Assembly (NCBI RefSeq): GCF_964204645.1
Contig: NC_134029.1
Span: 1,807,001 to 1,871,000, forward strand
Length of the DNA: 64,000 nucleotides
Origin: Tubulanus polymorphus
Lineage: Eukaryota; Nemertea; Palaeonemertea; Tubulaniformes; Tubulanidae
Direction: 5' to 3'
The notes beneath the pieces were generated by a model. It did not search any database. It was not told the DNA's origin and saw only the letters and a list, made by a program, of their open reading frames with translations. Position numbers and translations under genes: made by a program. This document shows positions 38,001 to 54,128 of the stretch, one piece after another (position 1 is the first letter of the stretch; every line of letters begins with the position of its first letter).

Positions 38001-38610
38001 AATTAATTAGACAATATCAACTGAAATGTGATTTTTACAGATAAGGATTGATAGGATTTCTATTACTTGTAGGTCCTCTTGCCAAAGGAATCAGTTCTGC
38101 ATCAATTTCCTCATCAACTGACGATAAAAACAACTTATTATCGAGTCGTAAAACGAAATTAGTTATCTCTGGTGGTGAGGGATACATTGACTTCAGAATC
38201 GGTGAGTCTTACTGTGTTTAATGCATTTGGAAATGAATGAGTTTCATTCAATTGTGTGCCCTATAGGCTCTTAGTATATGACCAGTGAGCCTTAGAACTA
38301 CGTAAATTATGATGACACAATTGCCCTCGTGTGTCCCCTCAAAACCATAGAAAGTCACGGACAACTGGTCACAACCCTAGCTGGCCAATCATATGAGCCC
38401 ACTCAAAACCATAGATAGTCATTCATGAATAACTGGTCATAACTCACTCATGAGGGAATGAGAGCAGTGAATAAATGATTGTTTACTGTTTCAGGTGATG
38501 GAGATGAGGATGAAACGACTATAGTTGGAGTCGATGAAGAAAGGAAATGTAATATAGGGCGAGCCGATCGTAGTCACCTTATTGTCTGGCAGGTGTCAGC
38601 ACCTTCTTGA
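23100..38610 (+). CDS. MAPK8IP3/SPAG9: JNK-interacting protein 3/4 scaffold (sunday driver family)
   Basis: Scaffold linking kinesin-1/dynein, ARF6 and JNK signalling to axonal and endosomal transport. Exons: 23100-23417, 23528-23648, 23806-23968, 24042-24289, 25395-25652, 25887-25992, 26133-26218, 26412-26447, 27207-27236, 27700-27717, 27996-28053, 28131-28187, 28279-28426, 28633-28832, 31428-31616, 32102-32149, 32536-32767, 33104-33259, 33337-33514, 34024-34239, 34587-34673, 34927-34956, 35295-35547, 35894-35974, 36058-36125, 36259-36410, 36493-36664, 36739-36852, 37043-37228, 38073-38201, 38495-38610. The sum is 4254 nt, 1417 residues (human ~1320-1340). RH1 domain near residues 25-90 ([16 protein letters not shown]); coiled coil and leucine zipper near 450-550 ([15 protein letters not shown]); RH2 near 555-605 ([20 protein letters not shown]); WD40-like half from about 1000 ([40 protein letters not shown], ending [12 protein letters not shown]). 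Several microexons and an alternative terminal exon are described separately. Confidence 0.95.
26412..27717 (+). other. Cluster of three in-phase microexons of JIP3/4
   Basis: The exons are 26412-26447 (36 nt, [13 protein letters not shown] across the junctions), 27207-27236 (30 nt, [10 protein letters not shown]) and 27700-27717 (18 nt, ASDNFF). All are multiples of three and lie in the same phase with AG/GT borders, so each can be skipped without a frameshift. Their introns are large compared with their size. This is the pattern of regulated, often neural, microexons in scaffolds of this family. That they are alternatively spliced is inference. Confidence 0.75.
29241..29358 (+). CDS. Alternative terminal exon of JIP3/4 (short isoform)
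   Basis: The acceptor TTTTATTTCAG precedes an open segment in the same phase (2) as the regular next exon at 31428. It encodes [13 protein letters not shown] and ends PLPKLV with a TGA at 29356-29358. The regular exon begins [13 protein letters not shown]. The shared FFxx(L/M)FxSS pattern suggests exon duplication. Joined to the first 14 exons it gives 1965 nt, 654 residues: RH1, coiled coils and RH2 but no WD40-like half. About 1 kb of untranslated sequence follows, with AATAAA at 30337-30342. Confidence 0.7.
29359..30365 (+). terminator. Probable 3' UTR and poly(A) site of the short JIP form
   Basis: Non-coding, AT-rich sequence after the alternative stop, ending at a canonical AATAAA (30337-30342) followed within about 20 bases by a T/GT-rich tract (TTTGTCTCTTTTTGATTTTG). 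This is what a functional intronic polyadenylation site would look like. Confidence 0.5.
31042..31074 (+). other. Candidate 33-nt cassette exon of JIP3/4
   Basis: A 33-nt segment bordered by ATATTTCAG and GTATGG has the phase (2 in, 2 out) needed between exon 28633-28832 and exon 31428-31616. It would add [10 protein letters not shown] between the RH2 region and the FSNLFSSSS segment. It is not needed for the full-length model, so it would be an optional exon. The support is splice-site quality and phase only. Confidence 0.4.
31807..31970. mobile_element. Small fold-back element with AGGGCGGATCTA ends
   Basis: Perfect 12-bp terminal inverted repeats, AGGGCGGATCTA at 31807-31818 and TAGATCCGCCCT at 31959-31970, bound 164 bp of non-coding sequence in a JIP intron. 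This is the structure of a non-autonomous DNA transposon (MITE). Confidence 0.7.
32788..33062. mobile_element. Two adjacent fold-back elements, GGCCAGTTGCTCAGAAG family
   Basis: The first runs from GGGGCCACCTTGCTCAGAAG (about 32789) to GAGCGACTGGCC (about 32922). The second runs from GAGGCCAGTTGCTCAGAAGT (about 32943) to TTTCGAGTGACCGGCC (about 33059). Both have inverted ends and a GTTGGTT/AACCAAC inner pair, and the two copies are clearly related. They lie between two JIP exons and are non-coding. Confidence 0.65.
35521..35626 (+). repeat. 53-bp tandem duplication spanning a JIP splice donor
   Basis: The unit starting GATGTGGTTAGGGTCTCAAA at 35521 recurs at 35574. It includes the last 27 bases of the exon ending at 35547 and the following intron start, so the donor CAG/GTTAGT is present twice, at 35547/35548 and 35600/35601. 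Use of the second donor would add 53 nt and shift the frame. Confidence 0.85.
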
Positions 38611-39647
38611 TTCGCGGAAAACAGACGACAATGTTATGATTTAGTTTCACCTCCAGTATATATGTTTGTCATGTAATAGAATATTGTCATCAGAATTTTG
38701 CATCACACGTGGCCACGCAATTCTGTTCTGTACTGTACTTACTGTACTGTATGGTTGTTTGGATTATATTATGCTAAGACTGGATTAATGAGGCTAATTT
38801 ATATAGTCGTCTGTGTGGAAAGTGACCGCGAATCCTGCATGAGAAATAGACATTTGTATTTTCCATTGCCTGGACTTTAAACACATTAGCCACCACTAGA
38901 TGGAGTTGGTGTTGGCTTGTTTGCGCTTTTATGTTTGTTAATGATTATATTTCGTTTCGAAAGCTTTCAATTCTGGGTTGAAAACGAATGATTTGAAAAT
39001 CGCATTCGAGAAACCTCTGAAGTTTGCAGTGTTTCAAATAAAAACGTTTTCAGATCGCAGCTGATAACTGCCTATATAACGAATCTATATAGAATCATTT
39101 TGTATATTTAATTTTTAGATGTAAATAATCCTTTCAAAACTTAATGTATAAATTACTTTACATTTGTTGTAAATTGTTTTAGATTCTTTCAATAGTTCAT
39201 TGGATTTTTGGAGAGGGGTAGGCCAGACGGGGCATGAAATGATATATATATATATACACGGTACCAGCTAATCACAGATTTTATTATGATGTAGTTTTAT
39301 TCTGATAAATGATTTTTTATATAGGTGCAATAGTTGTTCTATTTCTGTGATAGATATTTATGTTTTTTGAATTCATATATTGATTAAGAACGTTGAACTA
39401 TGATCAGAGATGCTATCTACACCCGTGAAATGTACGAGTCAAATTTTGAAGGTACAGACAGAAGGACTCTCATTGTTTGCCCACTTTCAGTACACACATT
39501 AATGGTTTATAACTGAGATTGTGTTAAAGCTTCCTTTCACACTGGTTTCTGATGATTTTAGAATGAAGTGTAGATGCAACTTCTATTATATTAGCAGCAA
39601 CAGTTTCAGGTGGTTCTACTTATTGGCCTGGGTCAGATGACTAGCTA

Positions 39648-39762
39648 TAGACCTTATTCAGCTGTGTTAAAAGTGAGCGTAAACAGTTATCCAAAGTAAA
39701 GCCACAGTTGATTGACATTTTACAGACAATATGGCACATGCGACTAGGCTGAATAGGGTCTG
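39648..39762. mobile_element. Small fold-back repeat
   Basis: The ends TAGACCTTATTCAGC and GGCTGAATAGGGTCT are inverted repeats around about 85 bp of non-coding DNA downstream of JIP. It looks like a MITE relic. Confidence 0.55.
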
Positions 39763-40189
39763 TTTTTAAGTGACTCATTGGAATTTGTAGTGTATGTATT
39801 ATTTAAGTATTTTGTTTCCTAGTCAATTACATCTCCACTAATTATACGTGTACAAAAATGAATTATTTTCTCATGACAATTTTTTCAACAAATCAAAAAA
39901 ATCCTTATTTGACTGAAGTCTTTGTCGACTCTTAAATTGAAATGTTTTGAGAGGTATTTTTGATTTCAGCTTATTGTTATATTCCTGTGCTTCTAAAGAA
40001 TGATGTTGTATATATGATTCAGGTACGACTGGGCGTTAATTTTAACCAAATTTCAGCTTTTTAGTCACAGTTTACGCCGATGTAATAAATGAATATATTC
40101 TATGTATTATTTGCCCATAAATAAAAGACTTGCATTGTGGCATCCAATTTGTTCCTTACTTATTCGGTGCCTGGCTAAAGCAATTAAAA

Positions 40190-40437
40190 CAATGATTTTG
40201 AGACGGTAGCTGTTGAGGTGATTGTAGGAAGCTCCCATTTTGAACGGCGCCTGGTGCTGAATCCATTCTTTGAAGATACAAGCGATGATAAGAAAATATG
40301 TTGAGATCATTGTAGAAAGCTTTCATTAAATAATCCTTCCTTTTTTGAACGGTGCCTGGCTGACTATTCCTGGCAATGATTGCAAGACGATAATTGTTGA
40401 GGTTATTGTAGGAAGCTTTATTATGTTTCTAAATGCA
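40190..40437. repeat. Degenerate ~100-bp repeat, about three partial copies
   Basis: Shared blocks such as TTGAGGTGATTGTAGGAAGC, GAACGGCGCCTGG and their variants (TTGAGATCATTGTAGAAAGC, GAACGGTGCCTGG, TTGAGGTTATTGTAGGAAGC) recur in the same order. The copies are diverged and non-coding. Confidence 0.65.
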
Positions 40438-40542
40438 ATATCACTCGGGTAAAAATAACAAAATACACTCATCACAAGGTATAGACTATATATCTGTGGA
40501 ATATATTATCATTATCACAAGTCTATGTCATCTACACTTTGG

Positions 40543-40786
40543 GCGTCCTCCCTCAGCAGGGATTCGAACCTGATGGAATTGCAGTAGTTTCCAGGAAACC
40601 TTGCCTGATAAGCCCTATTGCACAGCTAAAGCTATCCGTGATTTGCCTGAGATAATACTACAGGAAATCTGATAGGTGGCGCACATTTTCATGCTGCTTG
40701 TGCATGTCCCTGCGCACTGAGACTAATTGCGCAGGGTTTGATGCCGCAGCAGTCTTGCGATGTCAAGGGAGTGGCACTTAAGGCGT
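40543..40786. mobile_element. Fold-back element with tRNA-type B box, copy 2
   Basis: It begins near GCGTCCTCCCTCAGCAGGGATTCGAACC and, like the element in IDS intron 3, contains AATCTGATAGGTGGCGC and CTGCGCA blocks followed by a GATGCC-type right arm. This shared order makes the two copies one family. It lies immediately 3' of the FBXW2-like coding end. Confidence 0.55.
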
Positions 40787-40791
40787 CTGGT

Positions 40792-43197
40792 TTATGGTAC
40801 TGCTGCTGCTGCTGGCTCAGAGATACTCGTACGCGGAGCTCTTGGAGTCGGCGGGGATTTCCACTTTAACAATAACAATTGACAGTTGCGAGCGATCAGG
40901 AAAAATAATCCGCTACAATTCTTCTCGTTCATACCATTCAACCAATCCTTCTGACACAGAATCGCCAAACCGTGACCTCGGACACTGCAATACACAGATA
41001 ATACCAATCAACTATTCATCATAGTGACTAGAGTGTGTAATGTGTATGAGTTACTATAACCTGCACCCAGCCCGAAGGTTGACTTACAAATCATTCCATA
41101 CACACAAAACAATTTCAGTGTCTATATTATCACTGAAAATAGTTGATCCCTCAATTCTCCCCACTCAGTTTCTCCCAAATTTTGAGTCCCTGATAGCAAG
41201 AAGTTAATTCATTTAAGTTATCCCCTGCACTCAATTATCCACTAACGATACATTGTTCCCAAAGTTGACAGTATATCCATGTATAACCTGCACTCAGCCC
41301 GAAGGTCATGTATCAGTGTGAATGGCTATTTGAATACATACCTGCAGTTTGGAAGCGTTATTTGAGAAATGATATTCAACGTCTTTCGATCATAAATAAC
41401 GATTTCTCCTTTAGCCGTGTGTAAAACGAGACCGTAACACGAACCGTAGGTAGCAGTAGTCTTCAATACATCGACTTCATGCGGCATTAGTGGCATAGTG
41501 TGTAACTTATCGAGTAACGGTAAAGAATCGTCGAGTTTCTTCAAACCGTGATACAAATTATAACGTAGAATGTCGACCATGTACGGCAGATCGTAGCGAG
41601 GCATTCCGACCTCGGTATCACCGTGATCCATCACTTTAATGATCGTATGTTCGATCGTCAGGCGGTAAATAGAACAGCGCAGATCGACGCTGGAATTCAT
41701 ACCACCTCGACCGCTGTAACACGCCAACACCGTATAATAACAATCACCTCCGAACGGGCCGCGATTCTTTATCAGTTTCACTAAAGGACGGAATATCGGG
41801 AACGGCGCGATTTCCTGCGTTATCGAACGAATCAGCGTACTGTTACTAAGCGACCACAGTTTGATTGTTGTATCGTACGAAGCGGTAACCAAGACGTCGA
41901 GATCGGTATCGTAGTCTAACGACGGAACGGCGTTTACATGTCCGACGTAATCGCAAACGAATTCACGAGTTTCTAAATCCCAGCGGACGATCGTTCCGAA
42001 AAACGATCCGATTAACATCGTTGTATCATCGAATTTAACGGCTGACACCGTGTGATCGGTCTTTACTTCTAACAGACAAACACGAGCTTTTATATCCCAG
42101 ATACGAACTGAATGATCATCTGAACCTGAAATCATTTATAATGTTAATAATAATAATCATAATAATAATAATCTATTTTCCTATATAGAAATTTCAATTT
42201 AAGATGTGTGCATCAGAACCCAGAAGCCAGTTCCATAGTTCTGAGTTTGCAATGTTTGTCCCTAGAGTCATATTTTAACTCACAAGTGTAGATCTGAATT
42301 GCGTATAGAATAAAAATGAGCTGATAGAATAGCGATTTAAAACACGTGGAGGATAAATAGAAAGGTTAGAATTTACAGATGACTAACATTTATAGTTGCT
42401 GTTATGACTGCAGTTATAAATACATAAAATATTATATCAAATATCTTTGGATAACTTTCTATCAGAGGGATACTGTACTTAACCAATCGAGCCTGGCTAA
42501 TTGCCACATAGATTAGGTGGCGACTCCTACAATTTAATACCTTAACTAAAGATGTAAACAAATCATTAAGTAAATGACCCTGGAAGCTATTCTTACCTGT
42601 TGCTACTTTATTATCTTTATAATAATATAGCGCAGTAATAGCACCGGTGTGACCATCTAAAAATCTCATTTCAAACGTCGATCCAGTTTTCATTTTCTTC
42701 AGACGCGCAATTTGAGTCTCGTAAAGTTTCCTATAATCGACGTCCTCGGACTGATTCCACCCGAGCAAATTCTCGCTCGCAGAATCATCGTCATAATCGC
42801 TACAATCATCGTCGTGGGGATCGGAATCGTGAGGTTTGACTCCGACCTCGAGACAAGCTCGACGCCAAACCGGTTGACAACTGCTCACTATTTTATTCCA
42901 TTCAGCCGTTACTTCGCAACAAGAGACCAACGACTCGGTGTCTAAATACTCGAGAATTCGGTAAGTTATTTCGATCGGTAACTGAGCGAAAAAATCTCGA
43001 TAGATTATTTTGAGAAGATTTTGAGACAGGTAATATAACTGCCATCCTGTACTGCGATTAATCAACGTATTCAATGTCACATTTCGTTGTTCTTCTGTAA
43101 GATTTCTGTATCGTTTCACAGTTCCTCCTAACCATTCTTCAAACGTGTCTTGTTTATCCTCCGGTTCTAACTCACTTCTTTTATCCAAGATTCCCAT
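40792..43197 (-). CDS. FBXW2: F-box/WD40 protein, FBXW2-like
   Basis: Likely substrate receptor of an SCF (SKP1-CUL1-F-box) ubiquitin ligase. Exons: 42597-43197, 41342-42125, 40792-40984. The sum is 1578 nt, 525 residues, longer than human FBXW2 (about 450). An N-terminal helical region (DTFEEWLGGTVKRYRNLTEEQ) is followed by an F-box (QLPIEITYRILEYLDTESLVSCCEV, about residues 70-120), an acidic insert (SDPHDDDCSDYDDDSASEN) and WD40 repeats (GSDDHSVRIWDIKARVC, GSFFGTIVRWDLETREF, TASYDTTIKLWSLSNSTL). The last exon matches the end of FBXW2 (DWLNGMNEKNCSGLFFLI, QLLLLKWK) and then adds a short Pro/Ala-rich tail. A 5' leader exon at about 43290 is probable; its frame has a stop upstream, so the start is the ATG at 43197. 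The closest named match is FBXW2; other FBXW members are less similar. Confidence 0.88.
42226..42300. mobile_element. Fold-back element, GTCCAGTTCCACAG family, degenerate copy
   Basis: AGAAGCCAGTTCCATAGTTC and the downstream TTAACTCACAAGTGTAGATC resemble the two arms of the element at 15984-16113, with more divergence. Located in the first coding intron of the FBXW2-like gene. Confidence 0.5.
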
Positions 43198-44282
43198 TTT
43201 ATCGTCGTCTCCTCCTAAAAATGACAAGTAGAAAAAAAATCGTATTTTTCTGACCTCAAACATAATTTGTGCATAATTTGAAAAATCTTACCGCTATCTG
43301 AACTAATAGTGATCACTGTCTGTGGATGATTTAAGGAAGCACTTCACACCTCGATAGATGTTACTTTTCAACTGAAATTCATCATACGCAGAAAACTTGT
43401 TATTGCCTCCCCCGCAGAGAGCAGCAGCTGATCTCAGTATCTATATATAGCAGTGCACTATTTTCAGCATCATAATATCAGTTGTTGTTAGCACATCGCA
43501 TGGAGCTTTACTTCTTCTTATCAACAGCAATAACAACGACAATCTACATGGAACCCAAAACAACATTTTCATCAAAGGAGTTTTAGTAGCTAGACTGATC
43601 AGATTAGCCAATAACTTATTTTTTTTATCCTGCAATAATACATAGCACCGGAATTCAGCTTTCTTGAAGATGCGGATGTTAGAAATGAAAACACATCTCA
43701 TTTCTCAGAATTGATGAATATTATGAGAGGCACTCAGCAAGGCTCAACACCTGCTGAAGACTAAAAAAAGTGATCATTGGGAAGCTCCTCCTTCTTGTTT
43801 TTGGACCTTTTTCGTTTGTCATTGCTTTAAAGATCAACGTAGCTAATTAGGAATAAAATCAATAATGTGTCTCTTTCCTGGGCATCTTACTAAAAACACT
43901 CATTTCAGATATACTGGATCTTGAACAACAACAAACGATTATACCTGATTTCCTTCATAACATATCAGCAATTTCCTCATTCAATTTCTCGATTCACTTC
44001 CGGGTTCTAGAAGTGCTACATGCGCCATCTATCGTATATTTTTGTTATATAATCAGTCGTCCCTGCGCGTATGATGTTGTTCTTCGTTAATACATATATC
44101 ATGGACGGACGGGGCATATTGATGAAATGTTTACTTCCTCAATTCCAGAGATCAGACCGGTATTAATACTAGAACTCCTCAAGACTAAAACTGTGCAATC
44201 CTCAAATCTAACAAACAACAAATCAAAAATTCACTTCTTGCTCATTTCTATTTCGCAAGCTTTTAATACATAATTTACAGAT
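43198..44282. promoter_or_regulatory. FBXW2-like upstream region and RPS6 3' flank
   Basis: It contains the probable 5' leader exon(s) of the FBXW2-like gene, with a donor at about 43290, and an ACTTCCGG ETS-type site at 43996-44003 that marks a likely promoter. The right end is the RPS6 3' side; an ATTAAA-like signal on the minus strand lies near 44263. No other gene is seen. Confidence 0.45.
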
Positions 44283-47111
<2,829 letters not shown>

Positions 47112-47204
47112 GTTTCACCTTCGTCCCCTCACTGTGGACTTATGCTGGAAAAGAGGCTCACTTCCGGGTTTCCGGGATCATGTGAGTCATGTGACACGTC
47201 CAAA
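47112..47204. promoter_or_regulatory. Compact bidirectional RPS6/hexosaminidase promoter
   Basis: Only 93 bp separate the two start codons. On the minus strand 47147-47156 reads CCTCTTTTCC, a 5' terminal oligopyrimidine (TOP) tract, about 35 bases before the RPS6 ATG. On the plus strand CACTTCCGGGTTTCCGGGA (about 47159-47177) provides ETS-type sites. No TATA box is seen. Confidence 0.75.
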
Positions 47205-49747
47205 ATGGCGGCCACCATGAAAGTGACAGTTCGCAAACTTTTCGCGTTATGCGCTTATATTCTTCTGTTAAATGTCGTTAACGGACATAATGCGAATGAT
47301 GATCCCCCGCTGGATATCGTGAAGCCTGAAAGGGGCGCTTTATGGCCTATGCCATCGAGTGTGAAGTCTTCTACGAGTGTTTTATCGATTGGAGAAAGTT
47401 TCCAGTTCATTTCAACTGGTCAAACCTGCGATATCATTGATGCCGCTTTTGCTAGATATTACAAATATATTTTTGGAATTGATAAGGCTGATGACAAGTT
47501 AAGGTTCAGATCTTTCCGGACATTTGTGACGGCTCCTGGTAATTTAGGCAGCCTCAGTGTTCATCTATCATCACCATGTGAACGCTATCCTTCACTTGAG
47601 ATGAAAGAGTCCTGTACGTATATCTCGTTCAATCTATGGATTCAATCTATACATCCTGTAATTCCTTGAGTATTTTTCTATTGTATATTGTAGATAATCT
47701 GATTATATCAGAAACAGCAGGGAAGAGTGTTCTATCAAGTGACAGTGTTTGGGGAATTCTGAGAGGATTAGAAACATTTTCCCAGCTCACATATCATTCT
47801 GATTCTAGAGCCGTAAGATCAGCTCTTGATTTGATAACTTTCAATTGCTTTCTGTTTTATGTGAATAATTCATTGTTAATGGTTTTCTTCAGGTGTTGAT
47901 CAATGCAACCAGGATTTCGGACACTCCTAGATTTTCTTATCGTGGAATTCTATTGGATACATCTCGTCATTTCCTGCCTAAATTTGTCATCTTACAGAAT
48001 CTTGTAAGTTAAAACCTTTCATCTTTTCCTTTTATGAAAAACTTAACAGATATTTTAAGATGAATTCGTATTTTCAGGAAGCAATGGCTCAGAATAAATT
48101 CAATGTTTTCCACTGGCACATTGTAGATGATCCTTCATTCCCGTATGAAAGCTTTACATATCCTGATCTAAGCAAAAAGGTTAGTGAGTGACACCTCGTT
48201 ATCTGTCTTGTAATTGAGTTCATATTGATTTTGCTATGTTGTTTTTAGGGTTCATATCAACCTGAAACTCATGTTTATACGCAAAGAGATGTACAAGAAA
48301 TCATAGAATACGCACGCATGAGAGGAATCCGAGTTGTACCAGAATTTGATAGTCCAGGTTCGTTAAACGCTGAAATGCTACATTTATCAATCTAGAGAAA
48401 AATGACACTGAATGTTTTGTAAAAATTTAGGTCATACACAATCGTGGGGCAAAGGACAACCAGGATTGTTAACAAAATGTTACACAAAGGGGGCTTTCAA
48501 TGGAAATTATGGTCCAGTCGATCCATCTAAGAATTCCACATACACTTTCCTCGCTGCACTTATAAAAGAGGTCTTCAAAGTTTTCCCTGATAAATATATT
48601 CATCTTGGTGGTGATGAAGTTTCATTCAACTGCTGGTTAGTTAATTTGTAATTTCAATTTAATTCTTTTATGCCTATGTCATTGTTTCAATCTCGCTGAC
48701 TGTTTTTCAGGCTGAGCAATTCAGATGTCATGAAGTTTGTAAAGGATCATGGCTGGGGTACTAATGTGGCCAAACTTGAACAATATTATATTCAGAAGTA
48801 AGCATATTACACATTACTTGAGAATATTACTTTATGTATTACCGTACTCAATACTGGCTCATCATAAACCTATCTTTCCTATTTCTTTTCTTTGAGGGTT
48901 TTGAACATAGTCAATGACCTTCATAAAGATGATGGTTATATCATTTGGCAAGAAGTTATTGATAAAGCTGTCAAGGTAACATTGAAGCTACAATTCTAAT
49001 CATTAACCTATCATCAGTAACCAGTGTTTAATTATGATTTTATTACAGGTTAAATCGGATACAATAGTTGAAGTATGGAAAGGAAATTATCAGGCTGAGT
49101 TGGCGAAGGTTACTAAAGCAGGTCTCAGAACTATTCTCTCCTCATGTTGGTATCTGAATGAGATATCATACGGAATTGATTGGCCAAAGTATTATAAGTG
49201 TGATCCACAGGATTTTCCAGGTATATTGAAAGGCTTTTAGAATTGAACTTCTTGATTAGTTGATAACCATAATATCACCAATATGTTATATTATTAGGTG
49301 ATGCAAGCCAAAAGAAATTGATAATTGGTGGTGAAGCATGTATGTGGGGGGAATATGTTGATGGAACTAATCTTATTTCAAGATTGTGGTAAGTTAATAA
49401 TTCTTCATTATCTTGTTTAAAAGATATGATGTAATCTTTTCAAAGATGTGATGATTTGATCTTTTTTTTCAAATTTACGATGCAGGCCTCGTGCATCAGC
49501 AATAGCTGAAAGACTGTGGAGCCCAGCATCTTACAAGAATCCTAATGCAGCTGCTGGTCGACTTGAAGAACATCGATGTCGAATGCTGAAGTAAGTTTAA
49601 CTGTTATCTGATTGTACAAATAATAGTTAATACAAATAAGTTGAATCACCAAAGACTAAAGTAACTGTATTTGATTTCAGTCGTGGTTTGAATGTTGAGC
49701 CTATCAATGGACCCGGGTTCTGCAGACAAGAAGTCACCAGACAGTAG
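47205..49747 (+). CDS. HEXA/HEXB: Beta-hexosaminidase subunit (GH20)
   Basis: Lysosomal glycoside hydrolase family 20 enzyme that removes terminal N-acetylhexosamine from gangliosides and glycoconjugates. Twelve exons: 47205-47613, 47694-47812, 47893-48003, 48078-48179, 48249-48357, 48431-48635, 48711-48797, 48897-48975, 49049-49220, 49298-49388, 49486-49590, 49681-49747. The sum is 1656 nt, 551 residues, near the family norm (529-556). A signal peptide ([19 protein letters not shown]) is followed by the GH20b N-domain (ERGALWPMP) and the catalytic barrel: [61 protein letters not shown] (Asp-Glu catalytic pair), [29 protein letters not shown]. The second in-frame ATG at 47217 has a perfect GCCACC context and may be the real start. 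AATAAA lies at 49970. Confidence 0.95.
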
Positions 49748-53282
<3,535 letters not shown>

Positions 53283-54128
53283 TAGAATCTTGGAGTAGTC
53301 AGATTACTCACAATAAGATCGACTCAAGTGAATCCTTTCACAAAACAAAAGCCTCTGTGATCAATTAAAAGACATTCGATTTGGTGCTTTAGACAATCTG
53401 CGATGTAGGGCGCCAGGCGGCAAGCGTGATTTAAAGGATATGATAATTTCATCGAGAATCAAGAGTTTTTCACGTCGATTTCAATTCAATTTCAACTAGA
53501 AACTTACGAATCTATTATTGCTAACGTGACTGTAAACAGCTGAAGATTGAATATAATCTTTAAAACAGAAAAACTATACCTTTTGAGTCCACTTTCTGTC
53601 GTCCTTTTTTCACACCGAGGAATCAGCTTACATAGGTTTAAAAACAAATAACGATACGACAAATAAACTACTACAAATAAAACAAACTACTAAAATACTA
53701 TACTATGAAAAGAGACAACAGAAAAAAACACGTTTTTAGTAAACAACTGAAATTTAATTCTTTATTAATAAATGTATAGAAAATGATAATTTGAATGAAT
53801 CACAGTCACACAAACATTATATCAAATAATCAAGTTATTTTCAGAGATCATTTTAATTACCATAAACCTTTGAAAAGTCAAGGTCGGAGAGCAATCTTCA
53901 TTATCAACAACGCGACGTGTGAATACAAGTGTTTTCGCCGAAATCAGCAAAGGTTAAGAATCGTATTATCAAATATCTTAAAGACCTGTATATTAGATAT
54001 GTTATCAATATAGAGGAATTACCTTTATAAAAATACAAGCATTGGAATACAAAATTATCGATGCAATCTAGCATTAGTAACGATGAATAGATTTATAATA
54101 AATGTTTATCATAATATGTGGATATATT
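53283..54128. other. Convergent 3' flanks of TMEM144 and GHDC
   Basis: 846 bp between two stop codons facing each other. Plus-strand AATAAA signals near 53658 and 53676 serve TMEM144. A minus-strand AATAAA (TTTATT at 53761-53766) and others near 54095 can serve GHDC. No gene is seen. Confidence 0.6.

Larger units (their letters stand above)
38611..40791. other. JIP 3' UTR and convergent flank of FBXW2-like gene
   Basis: No further exon is seen. The JIP 3' untranslated region follows the TGA, with a first AATAAA at 39037-39042. A fold-back repeat (39648-39762), three degenerate tandem units (about 40190-40437) and a MITE-like element (40543-40786) fill the rest. The last abuts the FBXW2-like stop codon and would be part of its 3' untranslated region. 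Confidence 0.55.

Noticed and set aside
43441-43701. An 86-codon minus-strand open frame upstream of the FBXW2-like gene
   Set aside because: Low-complexity Leu/Lys-rich translation, no domain, and in the promoter/leader region. Treated as chance.
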